NCBI RefSeq assembly: GCF_001512285.1
Contig: NZ_LNUV01000004.1
Location: forward strand, 372,001 to 436,000
Direction of reading: 5' to 3'
Source: Arthrobacter sp. EpRS71
Lineage (GTDB): Bacteria; Actinomycetota; Actinomycetes; Actinomycetales; Micrococcaceae
DNA: 64,000 nt
Positions within the stretch are counted from its first letter, which is position 1, and each line of letters starts with the position of its first letter. The position numbers and the translations under genes were made by a program. Below, piece after piece: positions 17,055-25,092 of this stretch. The notes beneath the pieces were generated by a model. That model worked only from the letters and a program-made list of their open reading frames with translations. It did no database searches and was not told where the DNA came from.

Positions 17055-18311
17055 ATGGGCAAAATCACATTCTCCGTGGGGCGGTTCCGTACTCACAAGG
17101 CCGCAATCGTGCTGAGCGGCGTGGCTTTGGCTGTGTCCTTGGGTTCCTGCGGTGTGATCGCAGAAAACGATGACGCGAACCGCAGCAGCGCACCGTCTGC
17201 TCCCTCAGCCGAGACACCCAGCCCAACGCGCACCCCCGCACCGAACCCCACCCCCGGCACAGGTCCGGCTTGTCCGGAGCTACGCTGCACTTCCATCACG
17301 GTGACAGGCGACATGCTGGTTCACACCCAACTCTGGCAACAAGCCAGAGCTGACGCAGCGGCGGCGGGTCAGTCCGGCTACACTTTCGTGCCGCTTCTCG
17401 AAGGCCAGCGCCGTTACATCCGCAACAGCGACCTCGCCATCTGCCATCAGGAAACCCCGGTTGCAACCCCGGAAGGGCCGTTCTCCGCCTACCCGTCATT
17501 CAACGTGCCGCCGCAAATCATCGCTGCCTCCAAGGACGTCGGTTACAAAGCCTGCACGACGGCCAGCAACCACACCATTGACCGTGGGACCGAAGGCTTG
17601 CTGAGGACGCTGGATGCCTTGGACTCGGCCGGCCTGAAACACACGGGTTCCTACCGGACGGAGGCGGCGTCCAAGGAGATACTCATGCTCCAGACGGACG
17701 CAGCCAAAGTGGCCGTCATCATTGGAACGTACGGCCACAACGGTCAGATTCCGCAGTATCCATGGCTGGTTGACGAACTGGATCCAGCGGCCATGATCGC
17801 GAAAGCAAAACAGGCCAAGGCGCTTGGAGCTGACATCGTCCTGGGTGTCATGCACGCCGGTGACGAATATGCCAGTGAAGCCAACGCCCAGCAGCAGGAG
17901 GTTGCGCACGCATTGGTGGACAGTGGCCAGTTCACCATGATCTACGGGCACCACACTCACTCCGTTTTGCCCATCGAGAAGTACAAGGGCACGTGGATTG
18001 TCTACGGGCTCGGCAACGGTGTCACTGAATTGTCACCGTGGTATGTCCTGAATAACGAGGGCCTGCTGGTGAGGGCGCAGTTCAGCCAAAACACGGCCGG
18101 CGTTTGGACAGCCACGGACCTCGCTTGGGCGCCGTCAGTGATCGTTCGGGATCCCTACCGCTGGTGCTCCGTGGCCAGCGATGCACCTCAGGGAGTCTGC
18201 GCCACCCCAGCGGCCGATGCCGAGACTCATCAGCGAACCAAAGCAGTGGTTGAATCCATGGGCGCCGCAACTGCAGGAGCGCATGAACTGCTGATTACCA
18301 AGGAAAAGTAG
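17055..18311 (+). CDS. CapA family lipoprotein (poly-gamma-glutamate biosynthesis type)
   Basis: 418 residues from ATG 17055, spaced 8 bases from AGGAT; earlier in-frame starts lack a site. The N-terminus is a lipoprotein signal: basic start, hydrophobic stretch A-I-V-L-S-G-V-A-L-A-V, then L-G-S-C with the lipid cysteine at 32. A Pro/Ser/Thr-rich linker (about 45-75) leads to a metallophosphatase-like domain: T-G-D-M near 85, A-S-N-H-T-I-D-R-G near 172, V-M-H-A-G-D-E near 271, and Y-G-H-H-T-H near 304. CapA/PgsA-type proteins act in poly-gamma-glutamate capsule synthesis, but many lone homologues have no known role. No capB or capC is nearby. Confidence 0.8.
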   Translation: MGKITFSVGRFRTHKAAIVLSGVALAVSLGSCGVIAENDDANRSSAPSAPSAETPSPTRTPAPNPTPGTGPACPELRCTSITVTGDMLVHTQLWQQARADAAAAGQSGYTFVPLLEGQRRYIRNSDLAICHQETPVATPEGPFSAYPSFNVPPQIIAASKDVGYKACTTASNHTIDRGTEGLLRTLDALDSAGLKHTGSYRTEAASKEILMLQTDAAKVAVIIGTYGHNGQIPQYPWLVDELDPAAMIAKAKQAKALGADIVLGVMHAGDEYASEANAQQQEVAHALVDSGQFTMIYGHHTHSVLPIEKYKGTWIVYGLGNGVTELSPWYVLNNEGLLVRAQFSQNTAGVWTATDLAWAPSVIVRDPYRWCSVASDAPQGVCATPAADAETHQRTKAVVESMGAATAGAHELLITKEK

Positions 18312-18314
18312 CGC

Positions 18315-19091
18315 CTAGCGCGGCCGGCGGGCGGCGTGTTCTCGGGCAAGGCTGGCATAACCGTCGTCGGGCGTTCCAGGCACGAAGCTGCCGAACTTGC
18401 GTTCGGCCGCCGTCCGGATCAGGAAATCCGCGATGGCCGGGTTTTTCGGCAGCAAAGAACCATGCAGGTAGCTCGCCACAACGTTGTTGTAGCGCGCGCC
18501 CTCGTGTCCGTCTTTACTGTTGTTTCCCGCGCCCTTGGTCACAGTACCCAGCGGCTCGACGCCGGGACCCAACGTGGTCTGACCACTGTGGTTCTCATAA
18601 CCCAGGATGTCGCCGAACTCGGCGGACTTCATGGTCACGTTGCCGATGAGTCGTTCGTCCGTTCCGTGGGTTTCGACGTCAAGGATGCCGATGCCGGGAA
18701 TGACCGGGCCGGTGCTGGTCTTGAAGAACTTGCCGAAGAGCTGGTACAGCCCGCAAATGACCAGCATGGGGGCGCCCCCGTCCGCCAGCTGCTTTAACGT
18801 GGCAGCGCGTGCTTGGAGGTCGTTTTGAATGACCAGCTGTCCGCTGTCCTGCCCGCCTCCACCCACAATGATGTCCACGTCGTCCGGGAATTCGTCGCCC
18901 ACGTTGTACTCGAGCAACTCCGGAGTGTAGCCGTGCCACTTGATCCGTTGCTTGAGGACCAGGGCGTTGCCCCAGTCACCGTAGATGTTCATTTCGCGCG
19001 GGTAGAGCTGGAGAACGCGGAGTGTTCCCTTGCTGGGCTGTGCTGCCGGGCTGGGCTGTGATGTCGGCGTGGGCTGTGCTTCCGAGGTCAT
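18315..19091 (-). CDS. gatD: Lipid II isoglutaminyl synthase, glutaminase subunit GatD
   Basis: 258-residue class I glutamine amidotransferase-like protein. The nucleophile is C113 in V-I-C-G-L-Y-Q-L-F-G and the histidine is H210 in Y-L-H-G-S-L-L-P. An N-terminal Ser/Pro/Gln-rich tail of about 20 residues precedes the fold. With MurT it amidates the alpha-carboxyl of D-glutamate in lipid II. The start ATG overlaps the murT stop (ATGA), so the two subunits are translationally coupled. The 3' end is three bases from the convergent CapA-like gene. Confidence 0.93.
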   Translation of the reverse strand: MTSEAQPTPTSQPSPAAQPSKGTLRVLQLYPREMNIYGDWGNALVLKQRIKWHGYTPELLEYNVGDEFPDDVDIIVGGGGQDSGQLVIQNDLQARAATLKQLADGGAPMLVICGLYQLFGKFFKTSTGPVIPGIGILDVETHGTDERLIGNVTMKSAEFGDILGYENHSGQTTLGPGVEPLGTVTKGAGNNSKDGHEGARYNNVVASYLHGSLLPKNPAIADFLIRTAAERKFGSFVPGTPDDGYASLAREHAARRPR

Positions 19092-20416
19092 GAGACCACC
19101 TCAACTATGGTGATTTTGGCCAGCTCGCGGCGAATGGCGAGCATGGAAGTGTACGTGCAGAAGACCCGCTTGGGTTTGCCCCGCGAGCCGTCAATGAAAG
19201 TTCGCAGTGCCGCGGTGATGTCCGGTTCCACCACGCCGAAGTGCACGTCGTCGTATTGGAGACGCAGCGCCATGTCGTAGGCGCGCACACCGGTAAGGAC
19301 TTCCACGCCGCCTTCGCGCAGGGAATCGAACTCTACGTCCCACAGCCACGACATGTCCCGGCCGTCGGCATAGTTGTCGTTGATGGCGATCATGGTGGCG
19401 TATCCGCCGGCGGGGAACGACTTCAGTCCGAGCCGGAAGCCGCTGGGGTTCTTCACCAGCACGAGTTCCAGGGGCTGTCCGTCCACTGTGAGGCTTTCAC
19501 CGCGGCCGAAGGCGGGTGCAACTTCTCCCAAAGCCTTCACAAGCTTGGGCGTATCAACGGGCCCGGTTCCCAAAACGGACCGCGCCAGGGACAAAGCCGC
19601 CGCCGCGTTGAAGATGTTGTAGACGCCGCGCAATTTCATGGATGTGGTGACCGTTTCGCCGTCGAACTCAAAGTCAGCGTCTTGGGCACCTACCCGGCGG
19701 AGCACGACGTCGGCAGCCGGCAGGTCTACATCGTCACCGGTCCCGGCGGCAACGGAGGTGCCGGACGGGGACGGGCCACTGCCCGTCCGCATCTCGTCAT
19801 CGTTGGGAAAGGTGCTGCGCAACGATTCGTCGAGGCCGAAGTACCGGACTTCGGGGTGGTGGACGGCGTCGAGGGTATTGAGGGCGTTGGCGATCCGGGC
19901 GACACGGGGGTCCTCCCGGTTGAGGACAACGGTGCCGGTGGTCTTGGAGGCGATGTGCTCCAGCAGCCGGGCGGTCTTGTCGATTTCACCGAAGCGGTCC
20001 AATTGGTCGCGCAGGACGTTCAGCAGGAGGCTGTAACGGGGCTCCACTTTGTTGACGAAATGCACGGCGTGGGCTTCGTCAAGTTCCAGGATGGCAATGT
20101 CTGCGTCGAGCCGTCCACGCCAGTCCACGTCGCCCAAGAGGGAAGCGGCGACACCTCGTGTGAAGTTGCTGCCACTGCGGTTGGTGAAGACTTTCAGGCC
20201 TTGGCTTTCAAGGAGTTCCACCACCATCTTGGTGGTGGTGGTCTTGCCGTTGGTGCCGCTGACCACGGCTACACCCAGGGGAAGCGAAGCCAGCGTTCGC
20301 TGCATGAAGCCGGGATCGATTTTCTCGACCACCAAGCCAGGAAAAGCTGAGCCTCCGCCCCGGAGCCGGGACAGTGTGCGGACCAGCTTGCCGAGGGGAA
20401 CGCTGAAGGAAAGCAT
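19088..20416 (-). CDS. murT: Lipid II isoglutaminyl synthase, Mur ligase subunit MurT
   Basis: 442 residues from ATG 20416 (M-L-S-F-S-V-P-L-G-K); a longer frame to 20506 exists but has no support. A TATATT box ends seven bases before the ATG, so the mRNA may be leaderless. The Walker A loop S-G-T-N-G-K-T-T is at residues 53-60 and the C-terminal DUF1727-type domain follows. MurT uses ATP and GatD-released ammonia to amidate lipid II. Known Firmicute MurT proteins have a Cys4 zinc ribbon in the middle domain; this one has only one cysteine in the whole chain (in R-V-F-C-T-Y near the C-terminus), with a Gly/Ser/Asp-rich insert around 240-275. Confidence 0.93.
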   Translation of the reverse strand: MLSFSVPLGKLVRTLSRLRGGGSAFPGLVVEKIDPGFMQRTLASLPLGVAVVSGTNGKTTTTKMVVELLESQGLKVFTNRSGSNFTRGVAASLLGDVDWRGRLDADIAILELDEAHAVHFVNKVEPRYSLLLNVLRDQLDRFGEIDKTARLLEHIASKTTGTVVLNREDPRVARIANALNTLDAVHHPEVRYFGLDESLRSTFPNDDEMRTGSGPSPSGTSVAAGTGDDVDLPAADVVLRRVGAQDADFEFDGETVTTSMKLRGVYNIFNAAAALSLARSVLGTGPVDTPKLVKALGEVAPAFGRGESLTVDGQPLELVLVKNPSGFRLGLKSFPAGGYATMIAINDNYADGRDMSWLWDVEFDSLREGGVEVLTGVRAYDMALRLQYDDVHFGVVEPDITAALRTFIDGSRGKPKRVFCTYTSMLAIRRELAKITIVEVVS

Positions 20417-20518
20417 GCTCTGTAATATATCCCAGTCAAGGCATGGAACCCCGACTGGCGGACGCTTCGGATAACTGCGGGCGGCATCACCGAGGTTCAT
20501 GGCCACTATGATGGTCGA

Positions 20519-21220
20519 ATGACCAACCCCCTTTCCGACGCTTCGTCACGCGTGGGTTCAGGACTCCGGATCGGCGTGCTGGCCCTCCAAGGCGACTTCC
20601 GCGAGCATATCCACGCAGTTGAGGCGGCCGGCGCCACCGGCGTGGGTATTCGCCGTCCTGTAGAGCTTGACGACATTGACGGCCTGATCATCCCCGGCGG
20701 CGAATCCACCACCATTGACAAGCTCTCCCGCATCTTCGAAGTCCGTGACCCCCTTCAAAAGCGCATCGCGGAAGGCCTCCCGGTCTACGGCTCCTGTGCC
20801 GGCATGATCCTGTTGGCCAATGAAATTGCCGACCCGGCAAAGGACCTGGACGGAAATCCCCAGCAGACTTTTGGTGGGCTGGATATTACGGTCCGCAGAA
20901 ATGCATTTGGACGGCAACGCGAGTCCTTTGAAACCGACCTCGATTTCAAAGGCCTTGATTTCAGCGCAGGGGAGTCCGGCGTGGATCCTGTCCACGCGGT
21001 ATTTATCCGTGGCCCCTGGGTGGAGCGTGTGGGGCCGGGTGTGGAAGTCCTTGCCCAGGTTGACCCCGACCACGCCAGCCACACGGCCACTTTGCATGGA
21101 GTGGCTAGAATTGTTGCAGTGCGTTCCGGCCAGTTGTTGGCTACCTCCTTCCATCCGGAAGTGACGGGAGAGAAACGCGTGCATGAACTCTTTATTCGAA
21201 TGATCAGAGGAGAAGCGTAA
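20519..21220 (+). CDS. pdxT: Pyridoxal 5'-phosphate synthase glutaminase subunit PdxT
   Basis: 233 residues. Class I glutaminase with G-G-E-S-T-T near 61, nucleophile C93 in G-S-C-A-G-M, and H212/E214 in F-H-P-E. An N-terminal extension of about 15 residues precedes the usual [13 protein letters not shown] start. It supplies ammonia to PdxS. It is divergent from murT (103 bases between starts) and four bases upstream of yebC, so it leads the yebC-ruv transcript, as in mycobacteria. Confidence 0.95.
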   Translation: MTNPLSDASSRVGSGLRIGVLALQGDFREHIHAVEAAGATGVGIRRPVELDDIDGLIIPGGESTTIDKLSRIFEVRDPLQKRIAEGLPVYGSCAGMILLANEIADPAKDLDGNPQQTFGGLDITVRRNAFGRQRESFETDLDFKGLDFSAGESGVDPVHAVFIRGPWVERVGPGVEVLAQVDPDHASHTATLHGVARIVAVRSGQLLATSFHPEVTGEKRVHELFIRMIRGEA

Positions 21221-21223
21221 AGC

Positions 21224-21979
21224 ATGTCAGGCCACTCCAAATGGGCGACCACCAAGCACAAGAAAGCCATCATTGACGGCAGGCGTGCAAAGTCGTTCGC
21301 GAAACTGATCAAGAACATCGAAGTTGCTGCCCGCATGGGTGGCCCGGACCTCGCCGGCAACCCTGGCCTCGAACTTGCTGTCACGAAGGCCAAGAAGACT
21401 TCGGTTCCCAATGACAACATCGACCGCGCCATCAAGCGTGGGGCCGGGCTCACCGGTGAAGTGGTGGACTACACCGAGATTATGTATGAGGCCCGCGGTC
21501 CGCAGGGTTCGGCGTTGTTGATTGAATGTCTGACCGACAACAAGAACCGCGCTGCTTCCGAGGTGCGCCTTGCAATCTCACGCAACGGCGGCACCATCGC
21601 CGATCCCGGTTCCGTGAGCTACCTGTTCGCCCGCAAGGGTGTTGTTGTCCTGCCCAAGAACGGCCTCAGCGAAGACGACATCCTGATGGCGGTCCTGGAA
21701 GCCGGAGCCGAGGAAGTCAAGGACAGTGGTGAGAACTGGGAAATCCACTCCGAGCCCTCTGACCTTCAGGCCATCCGCGACGCCTTGAAAGAAGCGGGCA
21801 TCGATTACGACACCGATGAAGCCGAGTTCGTTCCTTCCATGCAAGTGGACCTGGATGTTGACGGTGCCAAGAAGTTCATGAAGCTCGTGGACGCCCTGGA
21901 AGAACTGGACGATGTCCAGAACGTCTACAGCAATGCGGACCTCAGCGAGGAAGTTCAGGCAGCTCTCGACGCCGAATAG
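21224..21979 (+). CDS. YebC/PmpR family protein
   Basis: 251 residues with the family opening [15 protein letters not shown], the [10 protein letters not shown] region near 70, and an acidic C-terminal domain. YebC-family proteins were annotated as transcription regulators; several are now known to help ribosomes translate difficult motifs such as proline stretches, so the name 'regulator' should be used with care. It sits directly upstream of ruvC, the conserved position in most bacteria. Confidence 0.93.
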   Translation: MSGHSKWATTKHKKAIIDGRRAKSFAKLIKNIEVAARMGGPDLAGNPGLELAVTKAKKTSVPNDNIDRAIKRGAGLTGEVVDYTEIMYEARGPQGSALLIECLTDNKNRAASEVRLAISRNGGTIADPGSVSYLFARKGVVVLPKNGLSEDDILMAVLEAGAEEVKDSGENWEIHSEPSDLQAIRDALKEAGIDYDTDEAEFVPSMQVDLDVDGAKKFMKLVDALEELDDVQNVYSNADLSEEVQAALDAE

Positions 21980-22044
21980 CCGGCCAGGACGCAGCGCGCA
22001 ATTCTTTCACTCAGCAGGTTGACAGCCACCAGGAAGGCCCGGAC

Positions 22045-22623
22045 TTGACTCTTCGCGTATTGGGAGTCGATCCGGGCCTCACCCGTTGCGGCATAGGTGT
22101 AGTGGACATTGAGCGGAACCGCAGGGCCACCATGGTGGCAGTCGGAGTGGTGGGTACCTCTGCTGAGCTGACGCTGGATCAGCGGCTTCTGGTCATAGCC
22201 CAAGCCATTGATGAGTGGCTGGACCTGCACAAGCCGGACGTGGTCGCCGTCGAACGTGTTTTTTCGCAGATGAATGTCAGCACGGTGATGGGTGTCGCCC
22301 AAGCCTCAGGTGTGGTTATCGTGGCGGCCGCGCGTCGGGGGATCCCCGTTGCGATGCACACGCCTTCGGAAGTCAAGGCGGCAGTTACCGGCAGTGGCAC
22401 TGCCAACAAGGATGCCGTGACCAAGTTGGTGACCAAGATTTTGCGCCTGGATGCTCCGCCGAAGCCGGCTGATGCTGCAGATGCCCTGGCGCTGGCCCTC
22501 ACCCATGCATGGCGCGCTGGCAGTGGGATGGCCCCGGCCAGCGGCGGGAACGGCAAGGGTGGTCTCACTCCCGCCCAGAAAGCCTGGGCTGACGCAGAAG
22601 CAAAAGCGCGCCGCAAACGGTGA
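22045..22623 (+). CDS. ruvC: Holliday junction endonuclease RuvC
   Basis: 192 residues from TTG 22045, eight bases after AGGAAGG. Catalytic acidic residues are D9 (V-D-P-G), E70 (A-V-E-R-V-F), D143 and D146 (D-A-A-D-A-L). A lysine-rich tail follows residue 160, longer than in E. coli. It cleaves Holliday junctions with RuvAB. It is first of the ruvC-ruvA-ruvB group, although 114 bases separate it from ruvA. Confidence 0.95.
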   Translation: MTLRVLGVDPGLTRCGIGVVDIERNRRATMVAVGVVGTSAELTLDQRLLVIAQAIDEWLDLHKPDVVAVERVFSQMNVSTVMGVAQASGVVIVAAARRGIPVAMHTPSEVKAAVTGSGTANKDAVTKLVTKILRLDAPPKPADAADALALALTHAWRAGSGMAPASGGNGKGGLTPAQKAWADAEAKARRKR

Positions 22624-22648
22624 TTGTCAGCTCTCCTTGCTAGGGTAT

Positions 22649-22664
22649 TCGTAGATATGTTCGG
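22649..22664. promoter_or_regulatory. Possible weak LexA box between ruvC and ruvA
   Basis: TCGTAG-ATAT-GTTCGG has the 4-base spacing of the SOS box and matches 9 of 12 fixed positions, with a complete GTTCG half. It lies 74 bases before the ruvA start, in the only sizeable gap of the ruv group. Function is inferred. Confidence 0.35.
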
Positions 22665-22737
22665 ATAGTCCGCTTCGGCCGCAATACTGACAGCAGTATG
22701 ACGGCAACCAAGCAGGCAGTATTTCAGGAGCCGGGTC

Positions 22738-23382
22738 TTGATCAGTTTTCTCCGTGGAACCGTAGCCCACGTTGGTTTGTCCACCGCTGTAATCGACCTC
22801 AACGGTGCGGGAATGAGTGTCTTCGCCACACCGCAGACCTTGAGCCACCTCAAAACTGGGACTGAAGCCAAGCTCTTCACTTCCATGATCGTTCGCGAAG
22901 ATTCCCTCACGCTGTTCGGTTTCGCCGACGACGACGAACGCGAAGTTTTCGACGTCCTGCTCAGCGTCAGCGGGGTTGGGCCGCGTTTGGCCTTGGCCGT
23001 CCTGGCCGTCCATGAACCGGAGACCATCCGGGTGGCGGCTCACACCGGTGACAGCAAAACGTTCACCAAGGTGCCGGGTATCGGCCCCAAGGTGGCAGGC
23101 CGGATTGTCCTTGAGCTGGCCGGCAAGTTGGTTCCCCACGGAACCGGAACCGGTGCTGCTCCGGCCGCAGCCCCCAACGCCGAATGGAAGCCTCAGGTAG
23201 TCGCGGCCATGACCAGTCTGGGATGGTCGGAGAAGGACGCCAACGGCAGCATCGACAAAGCCATGGCTGACTCTCCGGAACTCGTTGACGCTGGAAATGT
23301 GGCCCAGATTCTCCGGGCTACTCTGCGCTGGCTCGGCCAGGACGGGGCACGCGCAGGCAATCGTGTAGGCAGCCGTGGCTGA
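22738..23382 (+). CDS. ruvA: Holliday junction DNA helicase subunit RuvA
   Basis: 214 residues from TTG 22738 with CAGGAG upstream. The N-terminal OB fold ([10 protein letters not shown]) is followed by two helix-hairpin-helix segments ([15 protein letters not shown] near 78-92, then [12 protein letters not shown] near 113-124) and a C-terminal RuvB-binding domain (A-A-M-T-S-L-G-W-S near 158). It binds four-way junctions and recruits RuvB. It overlaps ruvB by eight bases. Confidence 0.96.
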   Translation: MISFLRGTVAHVGLSTAVIDLNGAGMSVFATPQTLSHLKTGTEAKLFTSMIVREDSLTLFGFADDDEREVFDVLLSVSGVGPRLALAVLAVHEPETIRVAAHTGDSKTFTKVPGIGPKVAGRIVLELAGKLVPHGTGTGAAPAAAPNAEWKPQVVAAMTSLGWSEKDANGSIDKAMADSPELVDAGNVAQILRATLRWLGQDGARAGNRVGSRG

Positions 23383-24451
23383 GCAGTCACTCGTCAGCGG
23401 GGGAGAGGAACCGGAAGAGCGGGTCATTGAAGCCGCGCTCCGTCCCAAGAACCTGCACGATTTCGTCGGACAGCATCGGGTCCGTAAGCAACTTGCCTTG
23501 GTACTGGAGGCCTCCAAAATGCGTGGTCGCAGTGCCGATCACGTGCTGATGTCCGGACCTCCAGGACTAGGCAAGACCACCCTTGCCATGATCATCGCTG
23601 CGGAGATGAACGCGCCGCTTCGTATCAGCAGCGGGCCCGCCATCCAGCACGCGGGGGATCTCGCCGCCATCCTTTCCTCTCTCTCAGAGGGTGAGGTTCT
23701 GTTCCTTGACGAAATTCACCGCATGTCCAGGCCGGCCGAAGAAATGCTGTACATGGCCATGGAGGACTTCCGCGTAGACATCGTGGTGGGCAAGGGCGCA
23801 GGTGCAACTGCCATTCCATTGGAGCTGCCGCCTTTCACACTGGTGGGTGCCACAACACGGGCAGGTCTTCTCCCGGGTCCGTTGAGGGACAGGTTTGGTT
23901 TCACCGGGCACCTTGAGTTCTATTCAGTCGCAGAGCTCGAACTCGTCCTCAGGCGCTCTGCGGGACTGCTGGACCTGAAGGTGAACTCCGCGGGCTTCAC
24001 AGAGATAGCCGGCCGGTCCAGGGGAACGCCGCGTATTGCCAACAGACTCCTGCGTCGGGTCCGTGACTGGGCGCTGGTTCATGGCATTGAGCAGATCGAC
24101 GCCCGATCCGCTTCAGCGGCCCTGGATATGTATGAAGTGGACGAGCGCGGCTTGGACCGGCTTGACCGCTCGGTTCTTGAAGCCCTGATCACCAAGTTCA
24201 ACGGTGGCCCCGTGGGTTTGTCCACATTGGCTATTGCCGTAGGCGAGGAACCCGAAACGGTGGAGACCGTTGCTGAGCCGTTCCTGGTCCGCGAAGGGCT
24301 GTTGGGACGAACGCCGCGTGGCCGGATCGCGATGGCATCGGCGTGGACCCACCTTGGTTATGCTGTCCCGGCCGGGGTCTTTGGCCAGGAGACCCTGGCG
24401 CTGTTCGGTGAGGATGAAAACCACGCCGAAAGCGTGGATACGGTCGGTTAG
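23375..24451 (+). CDS. ruvB: Holliday junction branch migration ATPase RuvB
   Basis: 358 residues from GTG 23375. Walker A is G61-P-P-G-L-G-K-T-T69, Walker B L-D-E-I-H near 111-115, sensor 1 [10 protein letters not shown] near 155, arginine finger region L-R-D-R-F-G, and the winged-helix C-terminal domain ends the chain. It is the hexameric motor of branch migration. The eight-base overlap with ruvA implies coupled translation. Confidence 0.97.
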   Translation: MAEQSLVSGGEEPEERVIEAALRPKNLHDFVGQHRVRKQLALVLEASKMRGRSADHVLMSGPPGLGKTTLAMIIAAEMNAPLRISSGPAIQHAGDLAAILSSLSEGEVLFLDEIHRMSRPAEEMLYMAMEDFRVDIVVGKGAGATAIPLELPPFTLVGATTRAGLLPGPLRDRFGFTGHLEFYSVAELELVLRRSAGLLDLKVNSAGFTEIAGRSRGTPRIANRLLRRVRDWALVHGIEQIDARSASAALDMYEVDERGLDRLDRSVLEALITKFNGGPVGLSTLAIAVGEEPETVETVAEPFLVREGLLGRTPRGRIAMASAWTHLGYAVPAGVFGQETLALFGEDENHAESVDTVG

Positions 24452-24549
24452 CACCCTCTGTTCACCTTTTCCCTCTAGACTGGTATGACGCTCGGCACGT
24501 TCGAGTCCTCGGTCGATGCCCGCTTTGCGGATCTGCCAGGGACGTTGCC

Positions 24550-24978
24550 GTGAACCAAAACGTAAGTACAGAACGGAACTTCCCTGTGGATCCAATGACC
24601 ATATTGCTGTTCGTCATGCTTGGACTCTTTGTCTTCATGATGTTCCGCCGCAACAAGAAGACCCAGCAGCAGCAGGCTGAAATGCAGTCAAAGTTCGCGC
24701 CGGGCGTCGACGTCATGACCAGCTTCGGTCTCTTTGGCCGCATCGTGTCCATCGACGAAGCCGAGAACAAAGTCGTGATCGAACTCTCCCCGGGTAACCA
24801 GGCCACGGTTCACCGTCAGGCTGTCACCAAGGTAGTGGAGACCACCCCCGAGGAGGCACCGGTTGTTCCTGATGACGCGTCTTCTTTGACTGCCGCGCAG
24901 ACCGAAGCGCCTACCGCCGTCGAAACACCGGAAGAAACCATCGCGCGCCTCAATAAAGAGGACAAGAAGGACAACTAG
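24550..24978 (+). CDS. yajC: Preprotein translocase subunit YajC
   Basis: 142 residues if started at GTG 24550 (AGGGACG upstream); GTG 24586 (V-D-P-M-T-I-L-L) is an alternative that removes 12 polar residues and would be closer to family norm. One membrane helix (T-I-L-L-F-V-M-L-G-L-F-V-F-M-M-F) is followed by R-R-N-K-K-T-Q-Q-Q-Q and the conserved cytosolic G-V-D-V-M-T-S-F-G-L-F-G-R-I segment, then an acidic Ala/Thr/Pro-rich tail. It associates with SecDF and lies just upstream of them. Confidence 0.9.
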   Translation: MNQNVSTERNFPVDPMTILLFVMLGLFVFMMFRRNKKTQQQQAEMQSKFAPGVDVMTSFGLFGRIVSIDEAENKVVIELSPGNQATVHRQAVTKVVETTPEEAPVVPDDASSLTAAQTEAPTAVETPEETIARLNKEDKKDN

Positions 24979-25028
24979 CACCGTCAGTCGCGGCGACACC
25001 GCGCAAGGCAACTTCTAAGGCAGCGGAG

Positions 25029-25066
25029 AGCCGCCGGCAGACGCTTACCAGCGTCGGCCGGCGGCT
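25029..25066 (+). terminator. Strong hairpin between yajC and secD
   Basis: 17-base arms 25029-25045 and 25050-25066, 16 of 17 paired, with a TACC loop. It is 50 bases after the yajC stop and 26 bases before the secD start. No T-run follows. It may act as a partial terminator, attenuator or mRNA stability element inside the operon. Confidence 0.5.
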
Positions 25067-25092
25067 GTCCGGCGATAACAGGAAGATCGATA

